A stretch of DNA of 64,000 nucleotides from Panonychus citri (lineage: Eukaryota; Arthropoda; Arachnida; Trombidiformes; Tetranychidae). Below, one piece after another: positions 29,601-40,919 of this stretch. The stretch spans positions 2,776,501 through 2,840,500 of the forward strand of contig NW_026515546.1 in the NCBI RefSeq assembly GCF_014898815.1, written 5' to 3'. Below the pieces are notes generated by a model that made no database searches, had not been told where the DNA came from, and saw nothing but the letters and a program-made list of their open reading frames with translations. Position 1 is the stretch's first letter. The number at the start of each line of letters is the position of its first letter. A program made the translations under genes and the position numbers.

Positions 29601-32600
29601 ATGATATTTTAATATTATTCTTAGGTGGAAAATTTTTCCATAAACATTGGTCATTTCACTGACCATCAGGTTCTCATAACTTTAGATAATCATTAGCGAA
29701 ATGATAATAATTTATAAATAATGTTAGTGAACATAATTCATTAGCTATAAATGTACATTATTAGTGTTACTTTGTTGTTAATTAATTTTTTCTGTTATTG
29801 GGAATGTTAATTGTGTTTGATTAAATTGTGGAATAAAAGTAAAACTTTCATTTCTTTCAAGATTTTATTGATTATTCTATTATTATTATTGAGTCTAAGT
29901 TAATTGTTAGTTAACACTTTTACTTAGGAATTATATTCCAGTCTGATTATCAAACTCTTACAATTGAAAGTGGTGAGTTATATCAATTGATTATCAGAAT
30001 TGAAAGTTTTATTGTTATAATCATGATGAGGATGAGGATGGATTTGAATCTTGTCCGGAAGAGGAGGAAGAGGATGAGGATGAGGATGAAACGGAAATAT
30101 CCATTGTGATGAGCTTTCATCGTAGGGGCTAAGTAATGGTATCGAAAGCGGCTCGATCCATATGGTCCGTTATTGAGAAATGAATAATAATCACGATCTG
30201 GTGATGAAACGATTGGCGATTGATATGATTGCTGTTGTTTGGACTGGTCTTCCGATCTTGGATCATATAATGATTCCGATGATGATGCTGATGGTGATCC
30301 TAGCGAATTGAGTATTGGTCTAAATGACCTTTTCCCGTGACCACCGAGACAAGAATGACCATATTGTTGGCAACTTCCTCTCAAAGTGTTAATATATTCA
30401 TTGGCTGAATTACGTTGATTACGATTTTTGGTATCACGGCATTTAACTTCATTTGGCCAGGTCAATATGAAAAATATGATCAACAAATTGACCACAATAA
30501 TTGAGACTCGTATCATTTTTCAAACTTTATATTCACAACAATTAACTTGAAGATCACAAATCAATTAAATCTCAGCACAATCTAAAATATAAACTTTTAT
30601 TTTTCTTGCTCACTTAATAAAGTGTATGATGTATCCTGGAAGATTTGACCATTAACTGACCATTAAGGTGATATCAGTCTATTGTTTTATACAATTTGAT
30701 AATCTTTTAGCCGATTGATTATTTAATCATCATGCAACATATCAATTGATTATCTCTTTTTAATCATCTACCCTTAATCAAATAATCAAATAGTCACCAT
30801 CGCATGTCTATCTGTTCAGTTTGACAATCAGTCTAAGTGATTGTACACAATTTATTGGATCGTTAATTGTTGATCATTTTTACGTCGTTGAAAATTATCA
30901 AATGATTAACCTAAATTGTTATCCTTTGAGTTGGAAATGTTTTCCTTTCACAATTAATTTCCCAATGAATTTATATTATCCCTTATTAACTGGATTGTAA
31001 TAACAACGATTAAGATGTTAATTGTTGTAACTCTTTGAGAAGTGTTTTCTTTTCATCTTAATTTCATTGAAATGTTGATTGATGTTGATATTTAAACGTC
31101 ATGAACATCGTCATGATGTTCATGAATAAGCTGAATGCATACACAATATGGATAAAGAAAATGTTATTTTCAATTGTTTCCTCTATTTTGGTATCATAAT
31201 CAATCCCGAAAATCAGTCAACCTTAAATTAGATTTGTTTGTGACGTTAATTGTTGACAATTATCGTATTAGTCTGGTTTAGGTCATTTGTTTACTGAACA
31301 TTTCCTATTATCATTTAACTGGTATCGAAAAATTTTCTTTGACAATTATCACAAATCAATTGTTATCATTCACTGATTTTCTTGTGATAATTAACTGATT
31401 GTTATCTTGCAGAAAAAAAAACACAATAGCATAAATTGTTTATTACTCACCAACAATTAACTAACTTGGCATCAATTAAGATGACAATTAACTTTGCATT
31501 TCGATTACAATTTAAGAGGAAGAAAAGTTGATCCATTGATTATCATAACTCACAATCGATTCAATTGAATTTGATAGAATCTCGGATGATTTACTTTCTT
31601 CAACACTCTAATTAATTGTTTACATTATAATTCTCGCTAATAGTTGATTGTTTATTAATTTTTTCCACAGACAATTGTCTCAAACCAATCGAGTTAAAAT
31701 TCATGTCCATCTATTGATTTCCCTGTTGTCATATTCAATTCTTATGTCATTACTAATTCTCAATATGATCAATGGATCAACGGAGACAATTTATGATTCA
31801 AATGAAATTGATTCGAAAAATATATCATCAAGTGCACAAAAATCATCAATAATTTCGATCTCATCATCATCTAAAATAAAGACTGGTCAGTTTCGTCTTG
31901 GGACAATTTACTGTCTATTCCTTTCCGTGTTGGTCAAATATTTTAGATCGACAACTTATTTTTGGATGTTCAATGAGGCCTTTTACCTTCATCAATTAAT
32001 GGCCCGAGTATTTGCCACTCCACACATGAAAAGTTTAATCAGTTTGGCCTATGGTGTCCCCCTGTTGACCAATACCTCTTATATTATTGTCCGATCCATT
32101 TCTAGTTACTCTTCAGGGTCTCAAGGGTCAAGTCGTGATTCATCTGGAAATGTGATCAATATTCCCGATAATCAATTGTCCGTTCAAGGTGATATCTGTT
32201 GGCTTCTTCCGTCTCCCAGTGCATGGCAAGAGTGGATCATCAATGCTCCAAACTTGTCAATTCTTGTGGTCAGTATTTTGTTGTCTCTGTCCTTCCAAAA
32301 TCTAATTTAATCATCTAAATTCTGTTTTTATCTCTCCTCTGGTCACTATTTTCTCACCATCGAAATTAGTTCATGAAACTTGATCATTTTGTACGATCCT
32401 CAGTTAATTAGATTGTTGTTAGAACTTATTTTTTTATCATCTTACCTTTATTTTCTCCTTCATCTCTCTCTCTCTCTCTTTCTCTGATTGTTTATCATTT
32501 TCGATATCATCTGATTGATGACCAATGAAAACAAGAGTAAAATAATAATACTGGACATAGAAATGTTGACCAACTATTAAAAAAGTTTTTTATCTTCTTT

Positions 32601-35600
32601 TTTCCTCATTTAACTTTTATTACTCTGCTTTTGTCATCCTTTTCATCATCATCCTTTACTTTTTTCCTCTCTCTCTCTCTCTCTCTTACTATATTTCTCC
32701 ATCAATTCAATATCTTGTTCCTGTTTTATCATCAATACACAAAGAAATGAAAAAGAGTCGATGAGTAGGTGTTGGAATGAAAGTTCTGGGTCCAGAAAAT
32801 TGTCCACTTTATGTCCACTAATTTTATTAGATTTATCTTGAGTTTCAATTACAGTTATACTCAGAATTATTTTGAACTTTTGCTCAATATCATCTGATGA
32901 ATTTCCCTGTTCCCTGTATCTACTAGAACGATGATTTTTTCCATTATCTATCCTCTTGTTAATGAGCATTCTTTCATGATGATAATCATCTTGATGATGA
33001 GAGACTCTAGTAGTTTCATTATAAGTTCATATTGTTTAAGTTAATTACTTCCGACTAGTGATTCTTTTCATGATAATGATTACAAGTTGATCTTAATCTG
33101 AAAATTTGATTTCTCTTTTGTCTTAATTGTCATTAAAAGGATAAGAGATTATGACAAAAGAGATGATGATGATTTCTTTTTGTTTTGTTTCATCCATTGC
33201 GATATTTATCATCAATATGATGATGATGATGATGATGATGATTAATGATCTTCTTCTGATTATCACTCCCAAATCTCCCTCCTCCCACTTTACTCTCCTC
33301 TTGACACTAAAAGCTTTCGATGATTATTTCAGCTGATATGATTGAGCTTTAATCATCATCTTCTTGACAATTAAGATCATTTAATCATCTCGATATCAAT
33401 GATAATCAATTTTACAATCAGATTCCATTTCTTACAATTCATGGAATCTCAAAGTTTTTGTCTTCCGATCAAGAGGAAAACAAAAGTTCTGATCTCATTC
33501 TGAGATTTTAACCTTGAATTATTTATGGTGAAAATCATTTCCAATAATCTGACAATAAGTGTTAACTAATTTCGATAATCAATTTTTTCTTATACTTTGT
33601 TCACTTTAGTTAATTAATTACTTGTAATCGTTAGAATGATTTGTTTAGATGTCAATCAGATATAAACATTAATTCTGATAAAGATTAATTGTTATCCTTT
33701 TTACTTTATTAATCTTAATCTTCATCAATCATTACGTCAATTGTGATTAATTAATCTGATTTAACTCTATCAATATTTTTTTCCTCTCAACTGAATTTGA
33801 TATAATCATTTGAATCACTTGGTCAAGATCAACAATCAAGCAATAGCAATTAACTTATCTTTCAAATAGATTTTCCCAATCAACGAATAATAATAATTAA
33901 AAATTGACCTAATTAAATTATTATTCTACTGATTAACATGGTTAATTCTGTTTTAATTAATCAATCATCACCAATGAATTCACCTTTTCTCTCGTAATTT
34001 GATTTAGACAATGATGTTCAGATAATCAGTTGATGATTAATTCAACTAATTTCCTTTTTTCAACCAATTTTCATGTTCCGTTTCCAGGTAAACATATATT
34101 TCCAATCCAACTACTAACCATTAATTATTTAATTAACATGATTATCACCTTAATGAATGACCTTTAGCTTGAAATGTTTCGTTGGTCAAATTTGTAGTAA
34201 TAAACTTTCATGGTTATCATGTATTTCTGAGTAAACCAATTGAATCAGAATAGGAATTTAATTGGTCCATTTTTTTTGTAGGGAAAAAAATGCCACTCAA
34301 TTAGCTAACAATCTAATTAGGAGACTATGAACTTTCGTATATTTTAATTGTGTGATGTTGATCAGTATTCGTAGAGAATTTTAATTAATTTTTGTTCGTC
34401 CAAATTTACAGATAAACTTCATCTTCCTCATCTCGGTTTTACGAGAAATATGTGCCAAAGCCGCAGCGACACCCGCTTCGTCCACTTCGACACCTTCGCC
34501 CCACCAGATCCGTCGGAATCTATTAAGAGTTCCCACCTCTCCCGAAAAGGCTCCGATCACCAGGGCCAGTTTTCTAGTTTCCCTGCGAGCGGCAAGTTTA
34601 CTTTTACCGCTCTATGGACTTCACTATCTATTCATTGTTTATCGTCCAGATACCAGGTAAGATAATCATGTTAATCTAATCTCATCCTGTTAATCCGATA
34701 AGCAAATCAGTTAATTAGTTAAAACCATTTACAATCTATAGATGGCATTACTTTAATTACTTTTCATCATCATTAACTTTCAATTAATAAGAACCGTTTC
34801 CGCCTCCTCTTCAATTAACAATTACCTATTTGCGACTTTAATTGTTTAGAATAAGAAAAGAAAATGATTAACTAATCATTTTATCTCAGAACAATAATTA
34901 AATCAAAGAAACTTATAAATATGTTTCAATATAACTTTTAAATTCAATCGAAATGATTAGAAACTCTGAACTTTTTTAATGTATTTCGACAACAATTGCA
35001 ACTTTTTGCACGCTGATTGTTGAACTAATTGTGATTTAATTTTCTTTTTTTTCTTAATTGTTTCATAGTGTTTGCTGGTTATCAGAATCATATCATTATG
35101 CTTCAATTACACTGGATGGATTACAGGGAACAATTGTCTCAATACTTTACTGTTTCCTAAATAACGAAGTAAGTTTGACAATTAGCGACAATTAATTGAT
35201 CCAATTTATTGGGCAAAAGTATCAGAAAATCAATTATTTGCAAAGGTTAATATTAAATTACACGATTTAGGTTTAATCATTTGTTTCAATTCAATTAACT
35301 CTCTAATCAATTTGAATCAAATTGTCACTTCCTTGTCAATTAATTAATAAAATGGATTACTAATTAAATTTACTAACTATCATTAGCTTAGGACTAATCA
35401 TCATCCTTTAGTTAATCAAAACCATTTTTGGAGTTTGACAATTAATAATCCCTGGTAATTAATTACCTTAAAAATTAATTGTCACCAAGCAACTTGAAAA
35501 TGATGAAAACAATTTATTAATTACAATTGTTAAACTAATCAACATGAAAAAGTTTTAATCCTTTTTTTATTGTAGCATAAAAGTTACATAATTTAATTAA

Positions 35601-37049
35601 ACTAATCATTGACAGTTAATTCAAATGTTAACCCTATATATAATCATCTTATACTTGGAACTAAATTAGTTAATTGTTAGTTAATTTTTTTCAATTCAAT
35701 CAAACTCCAACTTGATCAACAATAAACACCAAATGCCCGTGTGATCAATGAAACGCCCCAACAATTAGCTTAAACTGTTAACTGTTGTAACAATTATAAT
35801 ACTCAACTTGATGATATGATGAAAAATTATGTCGTCATTACAATTAAATTGATTCTAACAATTAATCAATTAACAATCTTCAATAATTTTCCCTGTGTGT
35901 GAGATACTTTTTTGTTTTCTAATTGCAAATGATTAAAATCAAGGTGATAATTTGATTAGAGTAACAATTGTCATTTAGATCCTGAAAACATATAATTATA
36001 ATCTTGATTAGTACCTTTGGTTAATTTATCTAGTTTAATTGTTATTATTGATCAACTGATATGTTAATTAAGTCCTAATTGTATTGATTACAATGGTGTT
36101 TATATATTAAAACAAACAACATTAATTTTCAATTGTTAATTGATTGTCACGATATTAATATATTATGATATTAGCTTTAATTTGAATCTTTTATATTTTA
36201 CTTTCAATTACAATTTCTTAATTGTTGATATTCAATAGTCCCAGGTAATTAAATTGTAATTGATAAATCAATTGACTGTTGATTGAATATTGATTATTGG
36301 AGTGAAAAACTTATGTATTTTTTTGGTTCTTTATTTGAATCTGATAATATGATTTTCAATTGATTAACAATCAATATACTTTTTTTGTTGATAATCAACT
36401 GATTTCCAATAACGATCAGAGCCTAATTTACTGATTATTGTTCAGATGATTAACTTAATCATTCCCATATATTATCATGATAACTATCATTACTCTGAAA
36501 CTTTGTAAAGATATTGAAAAGTTCATTGATGAAAATTTGATTGTTCATTTCAGATTATGATCTTAATCTCAATCAATATCCTCATAGTTATCTTATCTTA
36601 ATCATTGACAATTTAACGTTACAATTGAATTTGATGGTTTCAAATTTAATCGACTCAATTGTTGGACCATTAACTTTGTAACAGTAAAAACCTTAATGAC
36701 GATTTCTTAATGATCGTATTCATTGAGATCAACTGTAAATAATGCTAAAAGTTTAACAATTGGATGACCATTTAATGGAAACAAACTGACCAAAGTTAAT
36801 GTTTATAATAATCAGCTGATTGTGACCTTGACTCAAAATTGAATAACATTGATTTATTTTCATCTTGCAAGATTATAACAAATATCACTAACTATTATTG
36901 CCCAACAATAATCATCAATTATTAATCTAATCAATTGTTTGCATCGATTCTCATTATTATCTAATTAGGTTCGAGCTCATCTGAAAAGATCATTTTTCAA
37001 GCGACAAGATCAAACCATCAATTTTACGGAAATCGTAGCCACTCATTGA
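13886..37049 (+). CDS. Class B (secretin-family) neuropeptide GPCR, calcitonin/DH31-like
   Basis: Nine exons with GT..AG borders and matching phases: 13886-13954, 14264-14418, 16335-16669, 17809-17900, 25137-25228, 31671-32268, 34412-34656, 35069-35168 and 36969-37049, giving 588 aa. A signal peptide (MAPFRLDNQLTAILTAIILP) leads a Cys-rich hormone-binding ectodomain: paired Cys in WQDCCSKAVDCC, then CPVTWDGWSCWPQ, PPCRG, CSPSGSWF and WSNYTNC. TM1 is YLIFTHLTSVAFIIPALSIF, TM2 starts at RVKIHVHLLISLL, TM3 is YCLFLSVLVKYFRSTTYFWM followed by NEAFYLHQL, ECL2 has CW, TM6 is LLLPLYGLHYLFIVYRP and TM7 is LDGLQGTIVSILYCFLNNEV. Family-typical features are clear. ECL1 and ICL3 are unusually long, and the TM4 GWGxP motif is AYGVP. 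The subfamily (DH31 receptor, hector-like or other) is not resolved by eye. Introns total over 21 kb. Confidence 0.9.
14419..25136. other. GPCR introns 2-4: no other gene seen
   Basis: Apart from GPCR exons 3 and 4 (16335-16669, 17809-17900) this stretch is intronic. It is AT-rich with many short palindromic words (ATCATGAT, ATTATCAT), a (TA)n run near 15775 and (CT)n runs near 17620 and 20880. The open frames here (for example 18322-18516, 21074-21445) have no recognisable domain and are rejected as genes. Confidence 0.55.
25229..31670. other. GPCR intron 5, host of the CCHamide gene
   Basis: A 6.4-kb intron between the TM1 exon and the exon for TM2-TM5. Its phase (CG|A, splitting an Arg codon) fits on both sides. 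It holds a (CT)n run near 26590 and the antisense CCHamide gene near its 3' end. I see no other gene. Confidence 0.75.
29978..30516 (-). CDS. CCHa: CCHamide neuropeptide precursor, nested antisense in the GPCR
   Basis: Arthropod brain-gut neuropeptide; in insects CCHamides act on class A bombesin-like receptors. The 177-aa frame starts MIRVSIIVVNLLIIFFILTW, a clear signal peptide ending near Cys26. Residues 47-60 are GSCQQYGHSCLGGH followed by the amidation and cleavage signal GKR. This is a canonical CCHamide with two Cys (49 and 56) for one disulfide and a C-terminal His-amide. Upstream cleavage would be at a single Arg (LR|GS). About 20 residues separate signal peptide and peptide, whereas insect CCHamides usually follow the signal peptide directly. 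The uninterrupted frame ends at 29983 with an odd hydrophobic tail (FRFILILILFLLF). The neighbouring frame reads as a polar His/Pro-rich tail to 29978, so one base may be missing near 30100. Single exon as seen; UTR introns are possible. Confidence 0.9.
32269..36968. other. GPCR introns 6-8: no other gene seen
   Basis: Intronic apart from GPCR exons 34412-34656 and 35069-35168. The sequence is AT-rich with (CT)n near 32465 and 32665 and (GAT)n near 33220. The open frames 32649-32969 (-) and 33151-33336 (+) are simple-sequence translations. Confidence 0.55.
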
Positions 37050-38891
37050 GACATTAAATTGGAAAATTGGGAAACCGCAACAATGGCCCATTCGCATCTT
37101 GAAAGTTAATGATGATAATGATAACCAATGGGTCAGAATTTGTCGATATCGATATTGTATAATCCGCAAACTTGAACCTGGAATTATATAATCATTAGAA
37201 CTGTAAATCGAATTGTAAATTGAACAGAGAATCGATTACAAATCAATCACATGTTGGCCTTTTGTTTTTGTTTGTTTACAAACAGAAAATGTAATCAAAA
37301 TGATGTTCGATTACAATTAAAGGTTACAAAAACGTTAATTTAATCAACAAATTGAAATCAACAAATTAACAATGAAAAGCAAAACTGATTACAATTAAAT
37401 GAAAGGCTTGGAAAACAGAAACAAAAAGTTCAATCATTGCTCGTTGTAAAATGATGAAGATGATTGAAACAAAGATGATGACTGAAGATGATGATGATCA
37501 TCATAATTATCAGAGGGAAAAAATTAAGGTAAACAAAAGATAAATCTTCCTTCGGGGAGACGAGGAGTAATATGACACTAAGAAAACAGAGAAATCCTTA
37601 ACAATTAACTAACCAAAACAATCACAATGAAAGAGAGAGAGAGAGAGAGAAAGAAACAGAATAACAATTAAATAACTAATTAACTAATCACGTTAACCAG
37701 ATATTTCAACTCTTTCTTTTTAATTTGTTGATATGTTAACAGACACCAACAAACAATCAGCCAACAATCAACAATCAACAATCAATTGCAACACACAAAT
37801 TGTATCCTTTTTCTGTTCTATCCCCAAACTGATTGATTAAAAAGTCTAAAGTCTAATCAAGTAAAGTGGAAACACCAACACAACACAAGCAAGGAGGGAA
37901 CTTCAACCCAACATCAACACAACAACAACAACAACAAAAGCATCAGAATCTTTTCTGATGATGATGATGAAAAAAAAAAGTAACATTGGTGCTTATATTT
38001 TGTTTCCTTATCAACCGAGAAATGTAAACTCACATTTATATATATTGGAATACATTGTTTACAGTAATTAGATTGAGAGGATTGATTAGATTATCTGACT
38101 AACTGTATATTGGCATCACCAGGCATTTTTATTGATAACAATTAAACCCCTCGGATTGGGTTCCCTTTTCATCATCATGGTGATGAGGATGATGATGATG
38201 ATCGTCAATATCATTTATTTATCAACCATCAACCAAACACATTACAATTTTTTCTGCTCTTTCAAGACTTTAGACTTTAATCTAACGGTTGTTAACACCC
38301 CTTGTTGTCCTCTTACTCTCTCTCTCTCTCTCTCTATAATTCCCACTGATCTTTATAACCTCCTGATAGTGTTTGGTATCTACCAGAAAACGAATTTCTG
38401 TCCACCTTTTTTTCCTCATCTTCGACTTTTTCCTCTCTCTCTCTCTCTCTCTCATCCTTCTCATCTCTCTGTATCTCACTCTCTCTCTCTCATCCTTCTC
38501 ATCTCTCTGTATCTCTCTCTCTCTCTCTCTTTCTCTTTCTTTCTCTGTCTTTTTCTGTTTGTTTCCATTAATTTACCTTTCGATATCATCATCAATATTT
38601 ATCATCAGTTTTTGTCGTTCTTGTCGTCGTCATCATCATCTCATCTTTTACATCTCATCTCCTTCATCTTCATCACCATCGGCAACAGTAACTCCAACAT
38701 CTTAATTAATTAATTATTACGACAGAGAGAAGAAAGTAAAAATTTCTTTATCTTGATTGTGATACTTATGTCGTTGTGAAGAGAAAAAGAAAGAAGAGAA
38801 AGAAAGTAAAAAAAAAAAGAAAAAGAAAGAGAAAAAAGAATTAGGAAAACAATTAGAATTGTTGGATTGTTCTAAATTGCTTTTCCATTCC
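37050..38891. other. Intergenic and 5' region of the GATA gene
   Basis: No gene seen. It contains an (AAC)n run at about 37920-37936, (GA)n near 37630 and an extensive CT-rich tract at about 38310-38560. That tract includes an imperfect tandem duplication of a roughly 45-bp unit containing CATCCTTCTCATCTCTCTGT (about 38440-38515). A purine-rich leader follows at about 38725-38850, directly before the GATA start codon. Long open frames across the CT tract (for example 38132-38713) are artefacts of simple sequence. Confidence 0.6.
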
Positions 38892-40643
38892 ATGGAGACA
38901 TTTACCGAACAATTTATTCCACTTTATTCAACTGATGGTAATGATGGTACTTCCAATGGAACCAATGGAGATGGTGGTGGTGGTGGAAACGCCGGTGGAG
39001 GTGCAAGTGGAAACAACGGTGGTTCGAGTTCATCTGTGATCAATACAACGTCGACCGTTACTACGGCGACCGCTGCCGCCGCCGCCGCCGCTGCTGCTGC
39101 TGCTGCAGTGTCATTCAATTCAAACAATCCAACGATTAATCCTTATCAAGGTTACGCTATTTTTAATCAAGTTCATCATCATCCGATTGTCTCACCAAAT
39201 GATTTGGGTCGACGGTTAATCAATGATATTGATAAATTTTCCTCCTCAGAGGGAAGAGAGTGTGTTAATTGTGGAGCGATACAAACACCGCTTTGGCGTC
39301 GCGATGGAACAGGTCACTATTTGTGCAATGCTTGTGGACTTTTTCATAAAATGAATGGTTACAATCGACCATTGGTCAAGAATCAAAGACGATTAACAGT
39401 AAGTTGTAAATTGATTTCCCACCATAATAATCAAAACACTCCATTTGATTATAATCGCTCATTTTGTTTTCTAATTGTTTCTTTTATCTTGCAAGTGGAA
39501 ACAACGGTGGTTCGAGTTCATCTGTGATCAATACAACGTCGACCGTTACTACGGCGACCGCTGCCGCCGCCGCCGCCGCTGCTGCTGCTGCTGCAGTGTC
39601 ATTCAATTCAAACAATCCAACGATTAATCCTTATCAAGGTTATGCTATTTTTAATCAAGTTCATCATCATCCGATTGTCTCACCAAATGATTTGGGTCGA
39701 CGGTTAATCAATGATATTGATAAATTTTCCTCCTCAGAGGAAGAGAGTGTGGTGTGGAGCGATACAAACACCGCTTTGGCGTCGCGATGGAACAGGTCAC
39801 TATTTGTGCAATGCTTGTGGACTTTTTCATAAAATGAATGGTTACAATCGACCATTGGTCAAGAATCAAAGACGATTAACAGTAAGTTGTAAATTGATTT
39901 CCCACCATAATAATCAAAACACTCCATTTGATTATAATCGCTCATTTTGTTTTCTAATTGTTTCTTTTATCTTTCTTGTGGTTGTTGTGTCCACTCCACT
40001 TTTCTAGAGCTCTTCTCGGCGAACGGGTCGTAAATGTGCAAACTGTGGGACGGCGGTCACTTCGTTATGGCGGTGTAACAGTAAAGGCGAATCGGTTTGC
40101 AACGCCTGCGGCTTATATTTCAAATTGCATAGTATCCCCAGGCCACTGACCATGAAGAAAGATTCAATTCAAACACGGAAAAGGAAACCGAAATCCCATC
40201 AATCAGGTGGAGGTGGCGGTGGACCATCACAACTACAAGTGCAGCTACAACACCAACACCATCAACAACAACAACAACAACAGGTTATCCAACATCATCA
40301 TCAGCAACAACAACAACAACACCATCAATTGCAAACACATCAACTTCATCTTCATCAACAACATTCCTCTAATCATCATCATCATAATCAACAAAATCCT
40401 CATCATCACTCCCAACAATCAAATCAATTACAGGACAATGGTACCGATGGGCCAATATCCCTACAACTCCACCACCCCCAACCCTCAACTTTACAAAATC
40501 ACCTTTTATCGTTATCAAAGGAACTGTTAATTACCAATGGTCAGCAAACTGTTATCCAATCACACCAATTAAATAATTCCAGTCTACAAGATGACCCTTC
40601 AGTCCCATTAGAATTAACCTCAACTAATCATTTCGACAATTAA
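38892..40643 (+). CDS. Two-finger GATA transcription factor
   Basis: Nuclear zinc-finger factor binding WGATAR sites. Two exons, 38892-39398 and 40008-40643, phase 0, giving 380 aa. The N-terminus is Gly/Asn/Ser-rich with a poly-Ala run. The N-finger is CVNC-17-CNAC (PLWRRDGTGHYLCNACGLFH) at roughly residues 130-155, and the exon ends just after it at NQRRLT. Exon 2 gives the C-finger CANC-17-CNAC (TSLWRCNSKGESVCNACGLY) and the basic tail RPLTMKKDSIQTRKRKPK that contacts DNA. The rest is long poly-Gln/His. The C-finger has Cys in LWRC where most GATA factors have Arg. The start ATG (METFTEQFIPLYST) is the first in frame. The single intron (609 bp) contains a second, damaged copy of most of exon 1. 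The subfamily (pannier, serpent, GATAe or other) is not resolved. Confidence 0.93.
39003..39973 (+). repeat. 488-bp tandem duplication of the GATA N-finger exon
   Basis: Two adjacent copies, about 39003-39490 and 39491-39973, run from the Gly/Ser-rich coding part through poly-Ala, the N-finger and the 5' part of the intron. They are almost identical. The second is 5 bp shorter (losses within the first CxxC of the finger) and has at least one C/T difference. Without the duplication the intron would be about 120 bp. Confidence 0.93.
39491..39886 (+). pseudogene. Broken second copy of the GATA N-finger exon
   Basis: Copy 2 of the tandem duplication keeps the poly-Ala region and the LWRRDGTGHYLCNACGLF coding sequence. 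The 5-bp loss at about 39738-39755 shifts the frame and removes the first Cys pair. It keeps the GTAAGT donor (39887 onward), but its left junction falls inside exon sequence, so there is no evident splice acceptor. It probably stays inside the intron. An assembly duplication is the main alternative. Confidence 0.75.
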
Positions 40644-40919
40644 GTCCACAATTGCAATAGCTTTTTATCAACGCAACTAATCAAATTAACAAAAACAAAA
40701 CCTCAATTTACAATCAAATTTTAAAAGCAACAAAGTTGTTAACTTTTTAGTAACAATTTAACAAAACAATTGCGACAAAGGGTTAAAAAAGCAATTAATT
40801 TATCATTCAAAGCTTATTAATCAAAATTGTCAATTTGATCAATGATTTTTTAAGCGAAAAAAACCAATCAATTTGTATACAAACAATTTATTGTCTTTAA
40901 TTATATTAACTTTTTTTTG

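Noticed and set aside
13886..37049. Naming the class B receptor as PDF, DH44 or DH31 receptor
   Set aside because: The ectodomain and TM6 look closest to calcitonin/DH31-type receptors, but several motifs diverge and I cannot run a phylogeny.
38132..38713. 193-codon open frame upstream of the GATA gene
   Set aside because: It is a Ser/Leu translation of the CT-rich tract, most likely 5' flank or UTR of the GATA gene.
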